From Nitrospirae bacterium CG2_30_53_67 (lineage in GTDB: Bacteria > CG2-30-53-67): a stretch of 17,548 bases of DNA. Both the position numbers and the translations under genes were made by a program. Below the pieces are notes generated by a model. That model made no database searches. It had not been told where the DNA came from and saw nothing but the letters and a program-made list of their open reading frames with translations. Positions 6,340 to 15,326 of the stretch are shown here, piece after piece (the first letter of the stretch is position 1; each line of letters opens with the position of its first letter). The stretch is from assembly GCA_001873285.1 (NCBI GenBank), contig MNYV01000051.1:1-17548 (forward strand). The letters run 5' to 3'.

Positions 6340-6540
6340 ATGCTTGGCATCAAAATCAGAGAAGGCGAATCTTTTGAAGGGGCGTTGAGGCGGTTCAAGA
6401 AAATGTGCGAAAAATCAGGGCTCTTGTCTGAAATCCGCAAGCGCGAACATTATGAAAAGCCCTCCATAAGAAAAAAGAGAAAAACACTCGCGGCTCAGAA
6501 AAAGGCGCTGAAAATTCAAAAATATTCTGCAAGCAAATAG
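6340..6540 (+). CDS. rpsU: 30S ribosomal protein S21
   Basis: A 66-residue, very basic protein with the S21 core [26 protein letters not shown] followed by a lysine/arginine-rich tail. S21 joins the small ribosomal subunit late and helps the anti-Shine-Dalgarno region pair with mRNA during initiation. The ATG at 6340 gives the usual S21 N-terminus and follows the GGAGGGAGGGG ribosome site. Another ATG at 6336 is out of frame and opens only a 13-codon reading frame. rpsU begins the extended macromolecular-synthesis operon, as rpsU does ahead of dnaG and rpoD in many proteobacteria. yqeY follows after 15 bp. Confidence 0.93.
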   Translation: MLGIKIREGESFEGALRRFKKMCEKSGLLSEIRKREHYEKPSIRKKRKTLAAQKKALKIQKYSASK

Positions 6541-6555
6541 CAACAAAGGAGCAGG

Positions 6556-6999
6556 ATGGGCCTTAAGGCGAAACTGGAAGCGGACATGAAGTCTGCAATG
6601 AAAACAGGCGACAAAGAGAGGCTTTCAGTCATCCGTATGATTCTCTCTGAAATCAAGAACCAGGAGATCAAAACGGGAGGGGCCTTACAGGAAAACGAGA
6701 TCACCGCCCTTCTTTCAAGAACCGTTAAGAGGCACAAGGAGTCCATTTCTCAATTCCAGATCGGGAAAAGGGAGGATCTGGTTCAAAAAGAGACCAAAGA
6801 ACTGGGTATGGTTCTTGAATATCTCCCCCCTCCATTATCCGTCGAGGAGCTAAGAGAGATCATCAAAAAGGTCATCGCTGAGACCGGCGCCGGCTCGATG
6901 AAAGAAATGGGCGCCGTCATGAAGAAAGTCATGGCCGAGGCCGCCGGAAGAGCCGATGGGAAACAGGTGCAGCAGTTGGTACAGAAAAGTTTATCGTGA
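6556..6999 (+). CDS. yqeY: YqeY / GatB-related domain protein
   Basis: A 147-residue all-helical protein of the YqeY family. This domain also ends GatB, the amidotransferase subunit that corrects misacylated Glu-tRNA(Gln) and Asp-tRNA(Asn). Recognisable parts are the start GLKAKLEADMKSAMKTGDKERLSVIRMI, the middle LEYLPPPLSVEELREII and the end MGAVMKKVMAEAAGRADGKQV. The free-standing protein is widespread next to rpsU; a tRNA-linked role is suspected but not settled. The start is ATG at 6556, with AAAGGAG six bases upstream. The stop codon is immediately followed by an intrinsic terminator, so rpsU-yqeY can form its own short transcript. Confidence 0.92.
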   Translation: MGLKAKLEADMKSAMKTGDKERLSVIRMILSEIKNQEIKTGGALQENEITALLSRTVKRHKESISQFQIGKREDLVQKETKELGMVLEYLPPPLSVEELREIIKKVIAETGAGSMKEMGAVMKKVMAEAAGRADGKQVQQLVQKSLS

Positions 7000-7028
7000 A
7001 AGAGGGCCGCTAAGCCGGCCCTCTTTTT
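6999..7028 (+). terminator. Intrinsic terminator after yqeY
   Basis: AAAGAGGGCCG (6999-7009) pairs perfectly with CGGCCCTCTTT (7016-7026) around a 6-base loop, and the stem runs into TTTTT ending at 7028. The stem uses the last base of the yqeY stop codon. It probably reduces, rather than abolishes, flow into mutS2-dnaG-rpoD, since no strong promoter is visible behind it. Confidence 0.9.
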
Positions 7029-7032
7029 CGTA

Positions 7033-7083
7033 AACCCGTTTAACGCCGTTCCCAAGGAATGCGGCATTCCGGTGTAACGGGTT
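7033..7083. repeat. Nested palindrome between yqeY terminator and mutS2
   Basis: Outer arms AACCCGTT (7033-7040) and AACGGGTT (7076-7083) enclose a perfect inner hairpin GGAATGC-G-GCATTCC (7056-7070). The element lies five bases past the terminator and about 53 bp before the mutS2 start. It looks like a REP-type hairpin unit or part of an anti-termination or mRNA-processing site; no second copy is in the window. Confidence 0.6.
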
Positions 7084-7136
7084 CAAAGCTGCGCCTCCTT
7101 CGACAAGGATTCGGAGAAGGGGCCGGGATCTCCCAA

Positions 7137-9479
7137 ATGGATAGACAGATCCTTCGGATCCTGGAATTTGACCGGGTTCAGAATATTCTCAAAAGATACG
7201 CTCAATCCCCTTTTGGCCAATCCGAGATTGAAAGTCTTACGGTACAACATGATCCTGTTCAGGTACAGTATCTCCTTCATTGCGTTGCCGAAATGATATC
7301 CTTGGTTAAGAAACGCGGCAGACCGTCCATTCAGGGACTGTCCGATATCCGCCCCTTCTTGAAAGAGGCCCATGCCGAGGGGTATTTGCTTCAACCCGAC
7401 GCCCTGATTTCCATACGCCGGGTGATCCGGACCGTTCAGGGGCTCAAAAGATTCATCAAAAAAGAGGCCGGCGTTTTCCCGCTCCTTGAGGCGGAGATCG
7501 GCCGGATTGATCCCCTGTTTGAACTTGGGGAGGCCATAGATCGGAGCGTTGACGAAAAAGGAGAAATCAAGGATTCCGCCAGTACGGTTTTGGCCGGCAT
7601 CCGCCGAAGGATCCGGCAGCAGAAAGAGTCAGTTAAACTCAGACTGGATGCCATACTCTCCTCGGATGCCTTGAAGACCGTTGTCCAGGAGAGGCTGGTT
7701 ACCCTGAGGAATAACCGATATGTTATTCCCCTCAAGTCTGATTTCTCATCGAAGATCCAGGGGATCATTCATGACCAGTCAGCAAGCGGGATGACCGTCT
7801 TTGTGGAGCCCTCGGAAACCGTGGAGATGAACAACCATCTTTCACGCCTTGTTTCCGAGGAGTTGAAAGAAGTCCACCGGATTCTTTTAGAAATCAGCGA
7901 TCAGGTGCGCGCAGGATGGGAATCGCTTTGGAAAGACATCTCGGTCCTGGCGCACGTTGATCTCCATTTATGCAAAGCGCTTTTTGCCGAGGACTACCAC
8001 GCGGTGATCCCCGTCATCTTGGCTGAGAAAAAGATTGATTTCAAGGGCGCCCGGCACCCCCTCCTTCAGGAAAGAAGGCAGGGGGCCGTCAATGAGATCG
8101 TGCCGGTTGACCTTCAGATTGGAGAGGGATACAGGACCCTGATGATTACAGGCCCCAATATGGGGGGCAAAACCGTGGCCCTGAAAACCTTGGGGATTCT
8201 GGTCCTCATGGCCCAGGCCGGTATCCCCATTCCGGCTGCGGAGGGAAGCTCCATGGGGGTCTTTCGGGACGTCTTCGCGGATATCGGGGATGAACAGAGT
8301 ATTCAGGAAGAGATGAGCACCTTTTCCTCTCATATCAAGAACATGGTTCGAATCCTCGAAGCGTCCGGCGCTTTATCCCTGGTTTTGCTCGATGAACTGG
8401 GAACGGGGACGGACCCGAAAGAAGGGGCCGCTCTCGGCATCGCCATCCTTGAAGCGCTGTCTCTCAAGGAGGCCCTGACGGCGGCCACCACGCATTACGA
8501 GGAGATTAAGCAATACGCCTATATGACCCAGGGGATGATGAATGCCTCTGTGTCATATGACGCGGAACGAATGCGGCCGGCATATACGCTTGAGTACGGC
8601 CGTCTGGGAACCAGTCACGCCTTCGAGATTTCTGAAAAGATCGGGATGCCGAAGGAGATCCTGGACCGGGCCAGGGAGAAGATCCCAGCCATGGACCGGA
8701 ACACGGCCCATCTGATCGAAGAGTTGGAGCAGAAGATTCGGGATAACGAGGCGGTCCGGCACGAATGGGATAGGAAGAAAGAAGAGATGGATAGGGAGAT
8801 TTCCGCCGTTGAGAATCAGAAAATAGCGGCTCTCAAGGAAGCGCATCAGTTCCTGAATGAGGCCATGTCGCTGGCCGCCCGGACTAAAACAAGGTCGAAA
8901 AGGCTTCTCAAGATTGCAGAGCATGGAAACCGGATACGTTTCGAGGAGGAGATAAAAAAGATCGAGCAGGAACTGAAACCCTCGAATCCGATCCCTTTCC
9001 CCTCTCAGCCGGTGGAACTTGCAAGCATTCAACCCGGGCTTGAGGTCGAAATCATGGGCACCGGCAGAAAAGGGGTGGTCATGAACGGCCCGGATAAAAA
9101 AAAGCGGATCGAGGTCTTTTGCAACGGCCTTCGGGTCCAGGTTTCGGCTGATCAGGTGCAACTCGTATCCCAAGGCACTCAGGAAAGGCGTCCCATGGTG
9201 ACCGTGGCGACGGACGCGGGGTCCCATAAGGAGGTTTCTCCCAGCATCAATCTCATCGGTCTGAGGGTGGAAGAGGCCGTGAAAAGAACCGAAAAATACC
9301 TGGATGACGCTCACCTTGGGAACCTCCGCATGGTGCAGATCATTCATGGGATCGGGACCGGCGCCCTTCGGGACGCCGTTGCAAAGACCTTGATGTCGCA
9401 CCCGCTTGTGGCCGATTTTCGGAGCGGCCAGATGGAGGAAGGAGGGCCGGGGGTCACCCTGGTCGAACTGATTTCATGA
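7137..9479 (+). CDS. mutS2: Endonuclease MutS2 (ribosome rescue / recombination suppressor)
   Basis: A 780-residue MutS2, close to the 785 typical of Bacillus. Domain order is: MutS core and lever helices (1-300), ATPase with Walker A GPNMGGKT (339-346), signature STFSSH (394-399) and Walker B LVLLDE (415-420), a charged coiled-coil of about 520-640, and a C-terminal Smr domain (703-780) with HGIGTGALR. MutS2 lacks the mismatch-reading domain of MutS. It acts against homologous recombination and, in some bacteria, splits collided ribosomes. The usual Smr LDLRG motif reads INLIG here, losing the conserved Asp and Arg. The ATG at 7137 gives the family N-terminus (MDRQILRILEFDRV); an upstream ATG at 7059 would translate the hairpin element. 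The ribosome site is weak. The gene overlaps dnaG in an ATGA. Confidence 0.93.
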   Translation: MDRQILRILEFDRVQNILKRYAQSPFGQSEIESLTVQHDPVQVQYLLHCVAEMISLVKKRGRPSIQGLSDIRPFLKEAHAEGYLLQPDALISIRRVIRTVQGLKRFIKKEAGVFPLLEAEIGRIDPLFELGEAIDRSVDEKGEIKDSASTVLAGIRRRIRQQKESVKLRLDAILSSDALKTVVQERLVTLRNNRYVIPLKSDFSSKIQGIIHDQSASGMTVFVEPSETVEMNNHLSRLVSEELKEVHRILLEISDQVRAGWESLWKDISVLAHVDLHLCKALFAEDYHAVIPVILAEKKIDFKGARHPLLQERRQGAVNEIVPVDLQIGEGYRTLMITGPNMGGKTVALKTLGILVLMAQAGIPIPAAEGSSMGVFRDVFADIGDEQSIQEEMSTFSSHIKNMVRILEASGALSLVLLDELGTGTDPKEGAALGIAILEALSLKEALTAATTHYEEIKQYAYMTQGMMNASVSYDAERMRPAYTLEYGRLGTSHAFEISEKIGMPKEILDRAREKIPAMDRNTAHLIEELEQKIRDNEAVRHEWDRKKEEMDREISAVENQKIAALKEAHQFLNEAMSLAARTKTRSKRLLKIAEHGNRIRFEEEIKKIEQELKPSNPIPFPSQPVELASIQPGLEVEIMGTGRKGVVMNGPDKKKRIEVFCNGLRVQVSADQVQLVSQGTQERRPMVTVATDAGSHKEVSPSINLIGLRVEEAVKRTEKYLDDAHLGNLRMVQIIHGIGTGALRDAVAKTLMSHPLVADFRSGQMEEGGPGVTLVELIS

Positions 9480-11287
9480 AAGCAGTCAGAAACATGTTTT
9501 TCCCGGAAGAATTTATCAACCAGGTCAGGGAAGAGAGTGACATCGTGGACGTGATCTCCAATTATGTCTCCCTTAAAAGAGGGGGGAGCAATTATAAAGG
9601 TCTCTGTCCCTTTCACTCGGAGAAAACGCCCTCTTTTATGGTCAACCCCTCCAAGCAGATCTTTCATTGTTTCGGCTGCGGGGAGGGGGGGAACGTCTTT
9701 CATTTCCTGATGAAACATGAAAATATGGGGTTCCCGGATGCGGTACGCGCCCTGGCTGAACGCTGTGGAAGGCCGGTTCCTGAAATCGAGCGTACCCCCG
9801 AAGACCTGGCTCAGCAGAAAATAAAGGATCGGATTTTTGAGATCAACAAGGCGGCTGCATCATTCTTTTTTGAGACCGGAAGGAAAACCAGCCTGGCCTT
9901 GTCCTACCTGAAGAGTCGTGGAATCACCGAGGAGACCCTGTCGCTCTTTAAGATCGGATATGCGCCGGATTCCTGGGATGCCCTGACCCTGCATTTGAAG
10001 GGGCTCGGTTTCAATGAAAAGGATATAGAACTGGCCGGATTGGCTCTGAAAAAGAAAAGCGGAGACGGCTTGTATGACCGGTTCCGTAACCGGGTCATTT
10101 TCCCCATCGTAGACATCTACGCAAGGGTCCTTGGTTTCGGCGGGCGGGTCCTTGACGATTCCACCCCCAAGTACCTTAATTCTCCGGAGACGCCGGTCTT
10201 TGACAAAGGGTCCAGCCTGTATGGTTTGAACCTCTCTTACGAGGCGATCCGAAAGCAGGAATATGCCATCCTGGTTGAGGGATATATGGACGTCATCACG
10301 ACCTACCAGAACGACATCCACAACATCGTCGCTACGCTTGGGACCTCCCTGACCCGGTGGCATGTCCGTAAGCTGCAACGGTATACCCGGAACCTGGCCT
10401 TGTTTTTCGACTCGGACGATGCCGGAGTCAAGGCCGCCAAACGATCTTTTGACATCTGCGTCCCCGAGGGAATGAAAATGAAGGTCGTCACCCTTGTCCA
10501 GGGTGAGGACCCGGACAGTTTTCTTGGGAAGTACGGCAAAAACGGATTTAAAGATCGGATGGCAGAGGCCAAACCCATTATGGATTTCATGATCGAACAT
10601 ACCCTGAAAGAGATGCCGCAGAAGACCCTAAACGAGAAGGTGTCGGTGGCCGAACGGCTGATCCCTCTTCTTTCCATGATTTCAAACCCCATTGAGCAGG
10701 AACTTTATACGAATCAGGTTGCCTCTTTGCTCAGGATCGATCCCGGAACCATAAGGGCTTCCATCCGTTCCGGGGCCGCAAAGCTGCGGGGCAAGGAGGA
10801 CCCTTCAAAAAAGGAGGGGACAAAACCCGGGAAGGAGGCCCCGGTCTGGGAAGGAGCCCTGGTCAGTCTCATGATCCATCATCCGGATCTGCTCCAAGAG
10901 ATCAAGGGGCGGATCGAACCGGGCTATTTCAGTGACCCGGGTTTACGGTCCGTTGTACAGCGGATCTTTGATTCCCCTGGAGAAAAGCCCGGTCCCGGTA
11001 CCATCCAGTCTCTGATCCCGGCAGAGGATGCATCCCTTGCGGGAATGCTTTCGAGATTTTTGATAGAGGATCAGGAGCCAGTGGACCTTCAAGGTCTGAT
11101 CGACAGGGTTCGTCAGGAACATCTCAAGAGGATGAAAAAAACGCTTCAGGAAGAGGTTGAAGACGCCGAAAAACAAGGAAGAAGCCGGGAGGCTGCGCAA
11201 CTTGTTCGGGAAATATCGAACATCTCATTGGAGGTTTCGACCCTCCAGCAGAGACTCGGTACTGAACGGAGGAATGTAAAAGCATGA
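9476..11287 (+). CDS. dnaG: DNA primase DnaG
   Basis: A 603-residue primase that makes RNA primers at the replication fork and binds DnaB helicase. The N-terminal zinc-ribbon has C44, H47, C65 and C68 (CPFH and CFGC). The RNA-polymerase core includes the [12 protein letters not shown] basic segment and the TOPRIM motifs EGYMD (about 267-271) and FFDSDDAG (about 310-317) that hold the metals. The C-terminal part from about 450 is the variable helicase-binding domain. The ATG at 9476 overlaps the mutS2 stop in ATGA, which suggests coupled translation. An internal ATG at 9494 (MFFPEEF) would also match the family start and cannot be ruled out. The 3' end overlaps rpoD in the same ATGA way. Confidence 0.96.
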   Translation: MKAVRNMFFPEEFINQVREESDIVDVISNYVSLKRGGSNYKGLCPFHSEKTPSFMVNPSKQIFHCFGCGEGGNVFHFLMKHENMGFPDAVRALAERCGRPVPEIERTPEDLAQQKIKDRIFEINKAAASFFFETGRKTSLALSYLKSRGITEETLSLFKIGYAPDSWDALTLHLKGLGFNEKDIELAGLALKKKSGDGLYDRFRNRVIFPIVDIYARVLGFGGRVLDDSTPKYLNSPETPVFDKGSSLYGLNLSYEAIRKQEYAILVEGYMDVITTYQNDIHNIVATLGTSLTRWHVRKLQRYTRNLALFFDSDDAGVKAAKRSFDICVPEGMKMKVVTLVQGEDPDSFLGKYGKNGFKDRMAEAKPIMDFMIEHTLKEMPQKTLNEKVSVAERLIPLLSMISNPIEQELYTNQVASLLRIDPGTIRASIRSGAAKLRGKEDPSKKEGTKPGKEAPVWEGALVSLMIHHPDLLQEIKGRIEPGYFSDPGLRSVVQRIFDSPGEKPGPGTIQSLIPAEDASLAGMLSRFLIEDQEPVDLQGLIDRVRQEHLKRMKKTLQEEVEDAEKQGRSREAAQLVREISNISLEVSTLQQRLGTERRNVKA

Positions 11288-13161
11288 CAAAAAAAATCAG
11301 ACGAAGCCCGGAAATCAAATCTCTCATCACGATGGGCAAGGAAAAAGGGTTTCTGACCTACGATGATCTGAACGATGCCCTTCCGGAAGATATGGTGAAT
11401 TCCGAACAGATTGACGAGCTGATCATGATGCTCAACAACATGAATATCGAGATCATGGAGACCTCCCAGGAAGGGGGGGACCTGCATAGCAAGCTCCGTC
11501 TGGATCATGAACTGGACCAGGAAGATGAAGAGATTAAGGGCTTCGAGGTGGATTTCAAGGAAGAAGGCGTGGACATAGAGATGGAAGCCGGGATGGAAGG
11601 CGCCGCAGATGTGGAAGAGAGGGATCTGCACCTCGACCTATCCCCTGGAGTCGTCGGCAAAACCGACGACCCTGTGCGCCTGTATCTCAAAGAGATGGGG
11701 ACTATCCCGCTACTGAACCGGGAGGGGGAGGTCAGGATTGCCAAGAGAATCGAGACGGGCCAGAAAAAGATTACGGAAGTCCTGATGAACTCCCCCTTTG
11801 TGATCCGTATGGTTCTTTCCCTTGGAAAACGGCTCCGGAAGGGAAAGATCTATATCCGGGATGTGGCTTGCGGCAATGAAGAGGACTTCGAGGAATTCTC
11901 TTCTTCCGGCGCCTCGGACAATGAACTCAAGGAACAAACCCTTAAGCTGATCGACGAAGTCCAGGAGCATAACGAGAATCTCCTTTATCTCCAGGGGCGC
12001 ATCCAGGATCCGCGGATCAAAAAGAAAGAGACGCTGGAAAAATACCGGAGCGGGATCGAGAAAACCAAGGAGAAGATCATCTCTTTGATGAAGCAGATCA
12101 ATTTTCATCCGGATTATATCGAGCGGTTCACGCTCAGGCTCAAGACCATCGTGGAACGTATCGATACCCTTCAGAAGGAGATCAGAAACTGCGAGAAGGC
12201 CGCGCGGCTTTCTTCCGAAGATGTCCTGGCCTATGTCAACGCCAAGCGGATGACCCCGAGGCGCAGGAAAATCGAGCGTGCAGCGAGGGTCAAGCCGGAG
12301 AGGCTGAAACTGATCGGACTCAGGCTGAAAAGGGCGCTGAAACAGATACGCATGATTGAGAAGACATTCGAGCAGGATTCCGAATACTTCAAAAAAGCCC
12401 TGAAGAAACTCAAGGCCGGAGAAACCGAGGCCCTGAGCGCCAAGGCCGAGATGGTTGAAGCCAACCTGAGGCTGGTCGTGAGCATCGCCAAGAAGTACAC
12501 CAACCGGGGTCTTCTCTTTTTAGACCTGATCCAGGAGGGTAATATCGGGCTCATGAAGGCTGTGGACAAATTTGAATACCGCCGGGGATACAAGTTCAGC
12601 ACGTATGCCACCTGGTGGATCCGGCAGGCCATCACACGGGCCATTGCGGACCAGGCCAGAACCATCCGGATTCCGGTACACATGATTGAGACCATTAACA
12701 AACTGATCAGGACGACCAGGCTTCTGGTCCAGGAAATGGGAAGGGAACCCACGCCCGAAGAGATCTCCAAGGAAATGGATCTTCCCGTTGAGAAGGTCCG
12801 TAAGGTGCTGAAGATCGCGAAGGAACCCATATCTCTGGAGACCCCGGTAGGAGAAGAGGAAGACAGCCATCTCGGCGACTTCATCGAGGACAAGAAGATC
12901 ATGTCCCCGTCGGAGGCCGTGGTCAAGATCAACCTCCAAGAGACGGTCGGGAAGGTCCTTCAGACGTTGACGCCCAGGGAAGAGAAGGTCCTCAGGAAAC
13001 GATTCGGCATCGGAGAGGCCACGGACCATACCCTGGAGGAAGTTGGACAGGAATTTAAGGTCACGCGTGAGCGAATCAGGCAGATCGAGGCCAAGGCGCT
13101 TCGAAAGCTCAGGCATCCGACTCGAAGCAGGATCTTGAAGGCCTTCATTGAAGGTTCATAA
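11284..13161 (+). CDS. rpoD: RNA polymerase housekeeping sigma factor RpoD (sigma-70)
   Basis: A 625-residue primary sigma factor. Region 1.1 covers about 1-60 ([22 protein letters not shown]), so this is a primary rather than alternative sigma. Region 1.2 has [16 protein letters not shown] near 128. A charged non-conserved region of about 170-370 follows. Region 2 (about 390-460) contains [12 protein letters not shown] and the promoter-melting and -10-reading segment [15 protein letters not shown]. Region 3 and region 4 follow, with [13 protein letters not shown] and the -35-reading helix [20 protein letters not shown]. It fits the TTGACA/TATAAT-like promoters seen in this window. Start overlaps dnaG by ATGA. 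The next gene begins directly after the stop codon with no terminator. Confidence 0.97.
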   Translation: MTKKIRRSPEIKSLITMGKEKGFLTYDDLNDALPEDMVNSEQIDELIMMLNNMNIEIMETSQEGGDLHSKLRLDHELDQEDEEIKGFEVDFKEEGVDIEMEAGMEGAADVEERDLHLDLSPGVVGKTDDPVRLYLKEMGTIPLLNREGEVRIAKRIETGQKKITEVLMNSPFVIRMVLSLGKRLRKGKIYIRDVACGNEEDFEEFSSSGASDNELKEQTLKLIDEVQEHNENLLYLQGRIQDPRIKKKETLEKYRSGIEKTKEKIISLMKQINFHPDYIERFTLRLKTIVERIDTLQKEIRNCEKAARLSSEDVLAYVNAKRMTPRRRKIERAARVKPERLKLIGLRLKRALKQIRMIEKTFEQDSEYFKKALKKLKAGETEALSAKAEMVEANLRLVVSIAKKYTNRGLLFLDLIQEGNIGLMKAVDKFEYRRGYKFSTYATWWIRQAITRAIADQARTIRIPVHMIETINKLIRTTRLLVQEMGREPTPEEISKEMDLPVEKVRKVLKIAKEPISLETPVGEEEDSHLGDFIEDKKIMSPSEAVVKINLQETVGKVLQTLTPREEKVLRKRFGIGEATDHTLEEVGQEFKVTRERIRQIEAKALRKLRHPTRSRILKAFIEGS

Positions 13162-15324
13162 ATGGGTGACCCTCAAAGATCTCTCCTGCATAGTGAGAAA
13201 TATTTCAGTATGAGAGTTCATTACAGGTTTTGGAACCTCCTCGTTTTTTTGGGGAGCCTGCTTTTCGCTTCGCAGGCCTTCGCCTACATCGGCCCCGGCG
13301 CGGGGTTTGCGTTCTTCAGCTCTTTTCTGGTATTTGCCCTTTCCTTTTTAACCGCCATTGTAGCCATTATAATGTTCCCAGTCCGCCTCTTGCTGCGGGG
13401 AGTTCTAAAAAAACAAGGTGGACATACCCAAAAGATTCAGACAAAAAAGAAGGTGATTATCGCCGGGTTGGACGGCCTCTCTCCCATGCTGCTGCAAAAA
13501 TTTATGGACAAGGGCCTCCTTCCAAACTTCAAAAAACTCAAAGAAACGGGGACCTTCAGGACCCTCGGGACGACTACCCCGCCGATTTCTCCGGTCGCCT
13601 GGTCTTCGTTCAGCACCGGCTGCAATCCGGGAAGACACAATATCTTTGATTTTCTGACCCGTGACCCTAAGACCTATATGCCGGTGCTTGCCTTGGCGGA
13701 GGTGGAGAAGCCGGCCAAAACCTTATCCCTGGGTAAATACCGGATCCCTCTTTCAAAGCCGGGTATTTATTCCTATCGCAAGGGGAGTACCCTTTGGGGC
13801 GTTCTGGGAAAACACGGCATTCCAGGCATTGTCATCCGGGTTCCTGTGACCTTCCCTCCCGACACGTTCAGCGGAAGAATTCTTTCATCCATGGGGGTAC
13901 CGGACCTGCGGGGCACACAGGGAACCTTCTCTTCATATACATCCCTGGACGGTGCAGAGGCAAAGAGTACTGGAGGAGAGCGGTTTTATGTCCGTGTACT
14001 GAACAATAAGGTGAAAGGACTCCTTCGTGGTCCTGATAATACTCTCTTAAAGCACCCCGAACCCTTAACCGTACCGTTCACCATTCATCTGAACCCGGCA
14101 GGGGGCAAGGCGGCGCTTTCCCTGCAGGGAAAGGAGACCCCCCTGAAGGTCGGGGAATACAGCGAGTGGGCGCCTGTGACCTTCAAGATGGGCCTGGGGA
14201 TCAAGGTGCACGGCATTTGCCGGTTCCTTCTCAGAAGCGTGTCTCCGGATTTTCAGCTTTATGTTTCCCCGATCAATATCGACCCGGAGAGGCCGGCGCT
14301 TCCCATTTCCTATCCTTTGATCTATTCGCTTTACCTTTCGAAGGTCATCGGCAGATTTTCCACGCTTGGCCTGGCCGAGGATACCTGGGCATTGAACGAA
14401 GGCGCTCTGGATGATGCGGCTTTTCTCGATCAGTGTTACCTCAACCATGAAGATCGGGAGAAGATGCTTTTCCATGAACTCAAACGGTTCAAGAGAGGAC
14501 TTCTCTGCTGTGTTTTTGACACCACGGACAGGATCCAGCACATGTTCTGGCGGAACATGGATCCGGCTCATCCCATGCACAGAAACGGGAGCGAGGCGGA
14601 CTTCACGGTTTTTGAAGAACTTTATAGGCGGATGGATGATCTGGTCGGCCGTTTGATGGAGAAGATCGATCGGGATACGCTCTTCATGGTGATTTCCGAT
14701 CACGGATTCGGCTCATTCCGGCGGGGGATCAATCTCAATTCATGGCTTTACCGGAATGGACTTCTTGCCCTTATCGAGGGCGCCGACGGGAAAAGCGGCC
14801 AGCTCTTTGAAAAGGTGGACTGGGGTCAAACCCGGGCCTATGCCATCGGCCTCAGCGGGATCTTTATCAATCAGAAGGGAAGAGAGGCAAAAGGAATTGT
14901 GGAACCTGGACAAGAGACGGAAAAGGTAAAAAATGAAATCATTCAGAAGCTCGCAACCCTCAAAGATGAAAAGACGGATCAGACCGCGATTTCTCACGTC
15001 ATGAGAAGGGAAGACCTTTATTCCGGCCCCAGCATGGAGAATGCGCCGGATCTGATTGTGTCTTATACAGAAGGATACCGGGCCTCCTGGGATTCGGTCA
15101 TGGGCGGGGTTTCTGCGGATCTGATTGAGGACAATCTCAAGGCATGGAGCGGGGACCACAGCATGCACCCGGATCACATCCCGGGCGTCTTCCTCTGTAA
15201 TCGGAAAATGGTTTCCCACAAAATAAGACTCATGGATCTCACGCCTACGGTACTCAAGGTATTCGGGGTTCCCGTCCCCATTGAAATGGACGGCCGGCCT
15301 GCAGTTTTTGAAACGGAGAAGTGA
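13162..15324 (+). CDS. Membrane-anchored AlkP-superfamily phosphohydrolase (COG3379-like)
   Basis: A 720-residue protein with an AlkP/NPP-type two-metal active site. A signal peptide precedes SQAFA-YIGPGAG (cut near 41/42), then one hydrophobic span at about 49-78, so the catalytic domain probably lies outside the cytoplasmic membrane. Metal and nucleophile residues are in place: D104 (GLDGL), T152 (SSFSTG), D456 and H460 (TDRIQHMFW), D513 and H514 (SDHGFG) and D665/H666 (SGDHSMH). The likely chemistry is hydrolysis or transfer of a phospho-group; the substrate is unknown. Two starts are possible: ATG 13162 has GAAGG seven bases upstream and touches the rpoD stop, while ATG 13210 gives a more normal signal peptide but a poor ribosome site. 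The next gene is a paralogue, so this is a tandem pair. Confidence 0.85.
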   Translation: MGDPQRSLLHSEKYFSMRVHYRFWNLLVFLGSLLFASQAFAYIGPGAGFAFFSSFLVFALSFLTAIVAIIMFPVRLLLRGVLKKQGGHTQKIQTKKKVIIAGLDGLSPMLLQKFMDKGLLPNFKKLKETGTFRTLGTTTPPISPVAWSSFSTGCNPGRHNIFDFLTRDPKTYMPVLALAEVEKPAKTLSLGKYRIPLSKPGIYSYRKGSTLWGVLGKHGIPGIVIRVPVTFPPDTFSGRILSSMGVPDLRGTQGTFSSYTSLDGAEAKSTGGERFYVRVLNNKVKGLLRGPDNTLLKHPEPLTVPFTIHLNPAGGKAALSLQGKETPLKVGEYSEWAPVTFKMGLGIKVHGICRFLLRSVSPDFQLYVSPINIDPERPALPISYPLIYSLYLSKVIGRFSTLGLAEDTWALNEGALDDAAFLDQCYLNHEDREKMLFHELKRFKRGLLCCVFDTTDRIQHMFWRNMDPAHPMHRNGSEADFTVFEELYRRMDDLVGRLMEKIDRDTLFMVISDHGFGSFRRGINLNSWLYRNGLLALIEGADGKSGQLFEKVDWGQTRAYAIGLSGIFINQKGREAKGIVEPGQETEKVKNEIIQKLATLKDEKTDQTAISHVMRREDLYSGPSMENAPDLIVSYTEGYRASWDSVMGGVSADLIEDNLKAWSGDHSMHPDHIPGVFLCNRKMVSHKIRLMDLTPTVLKVFGVPVPIEMDGRPAVFETEK

Positions 15325-15326
15325 CT

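Noticed and set aside
7059-7136. Upstream extension of mutS2 from an ATG at 7059
   Set aside because: It begins inside the nested palindrome and adds residues not typical of MutS2; the ATG at 7137 matches the known N-terminus.
8553-9401. 282-codon minus-strand frame inside mutS2
   Set aside because: Fully contained antisense to a well-supported MutS2 with no ribosome site or domain.
14065-14703. 212-codon minus-strand frame inside the first AlkP-superfamily gene
   Set aside because: Antisense shadow of a conserved catalytic region.
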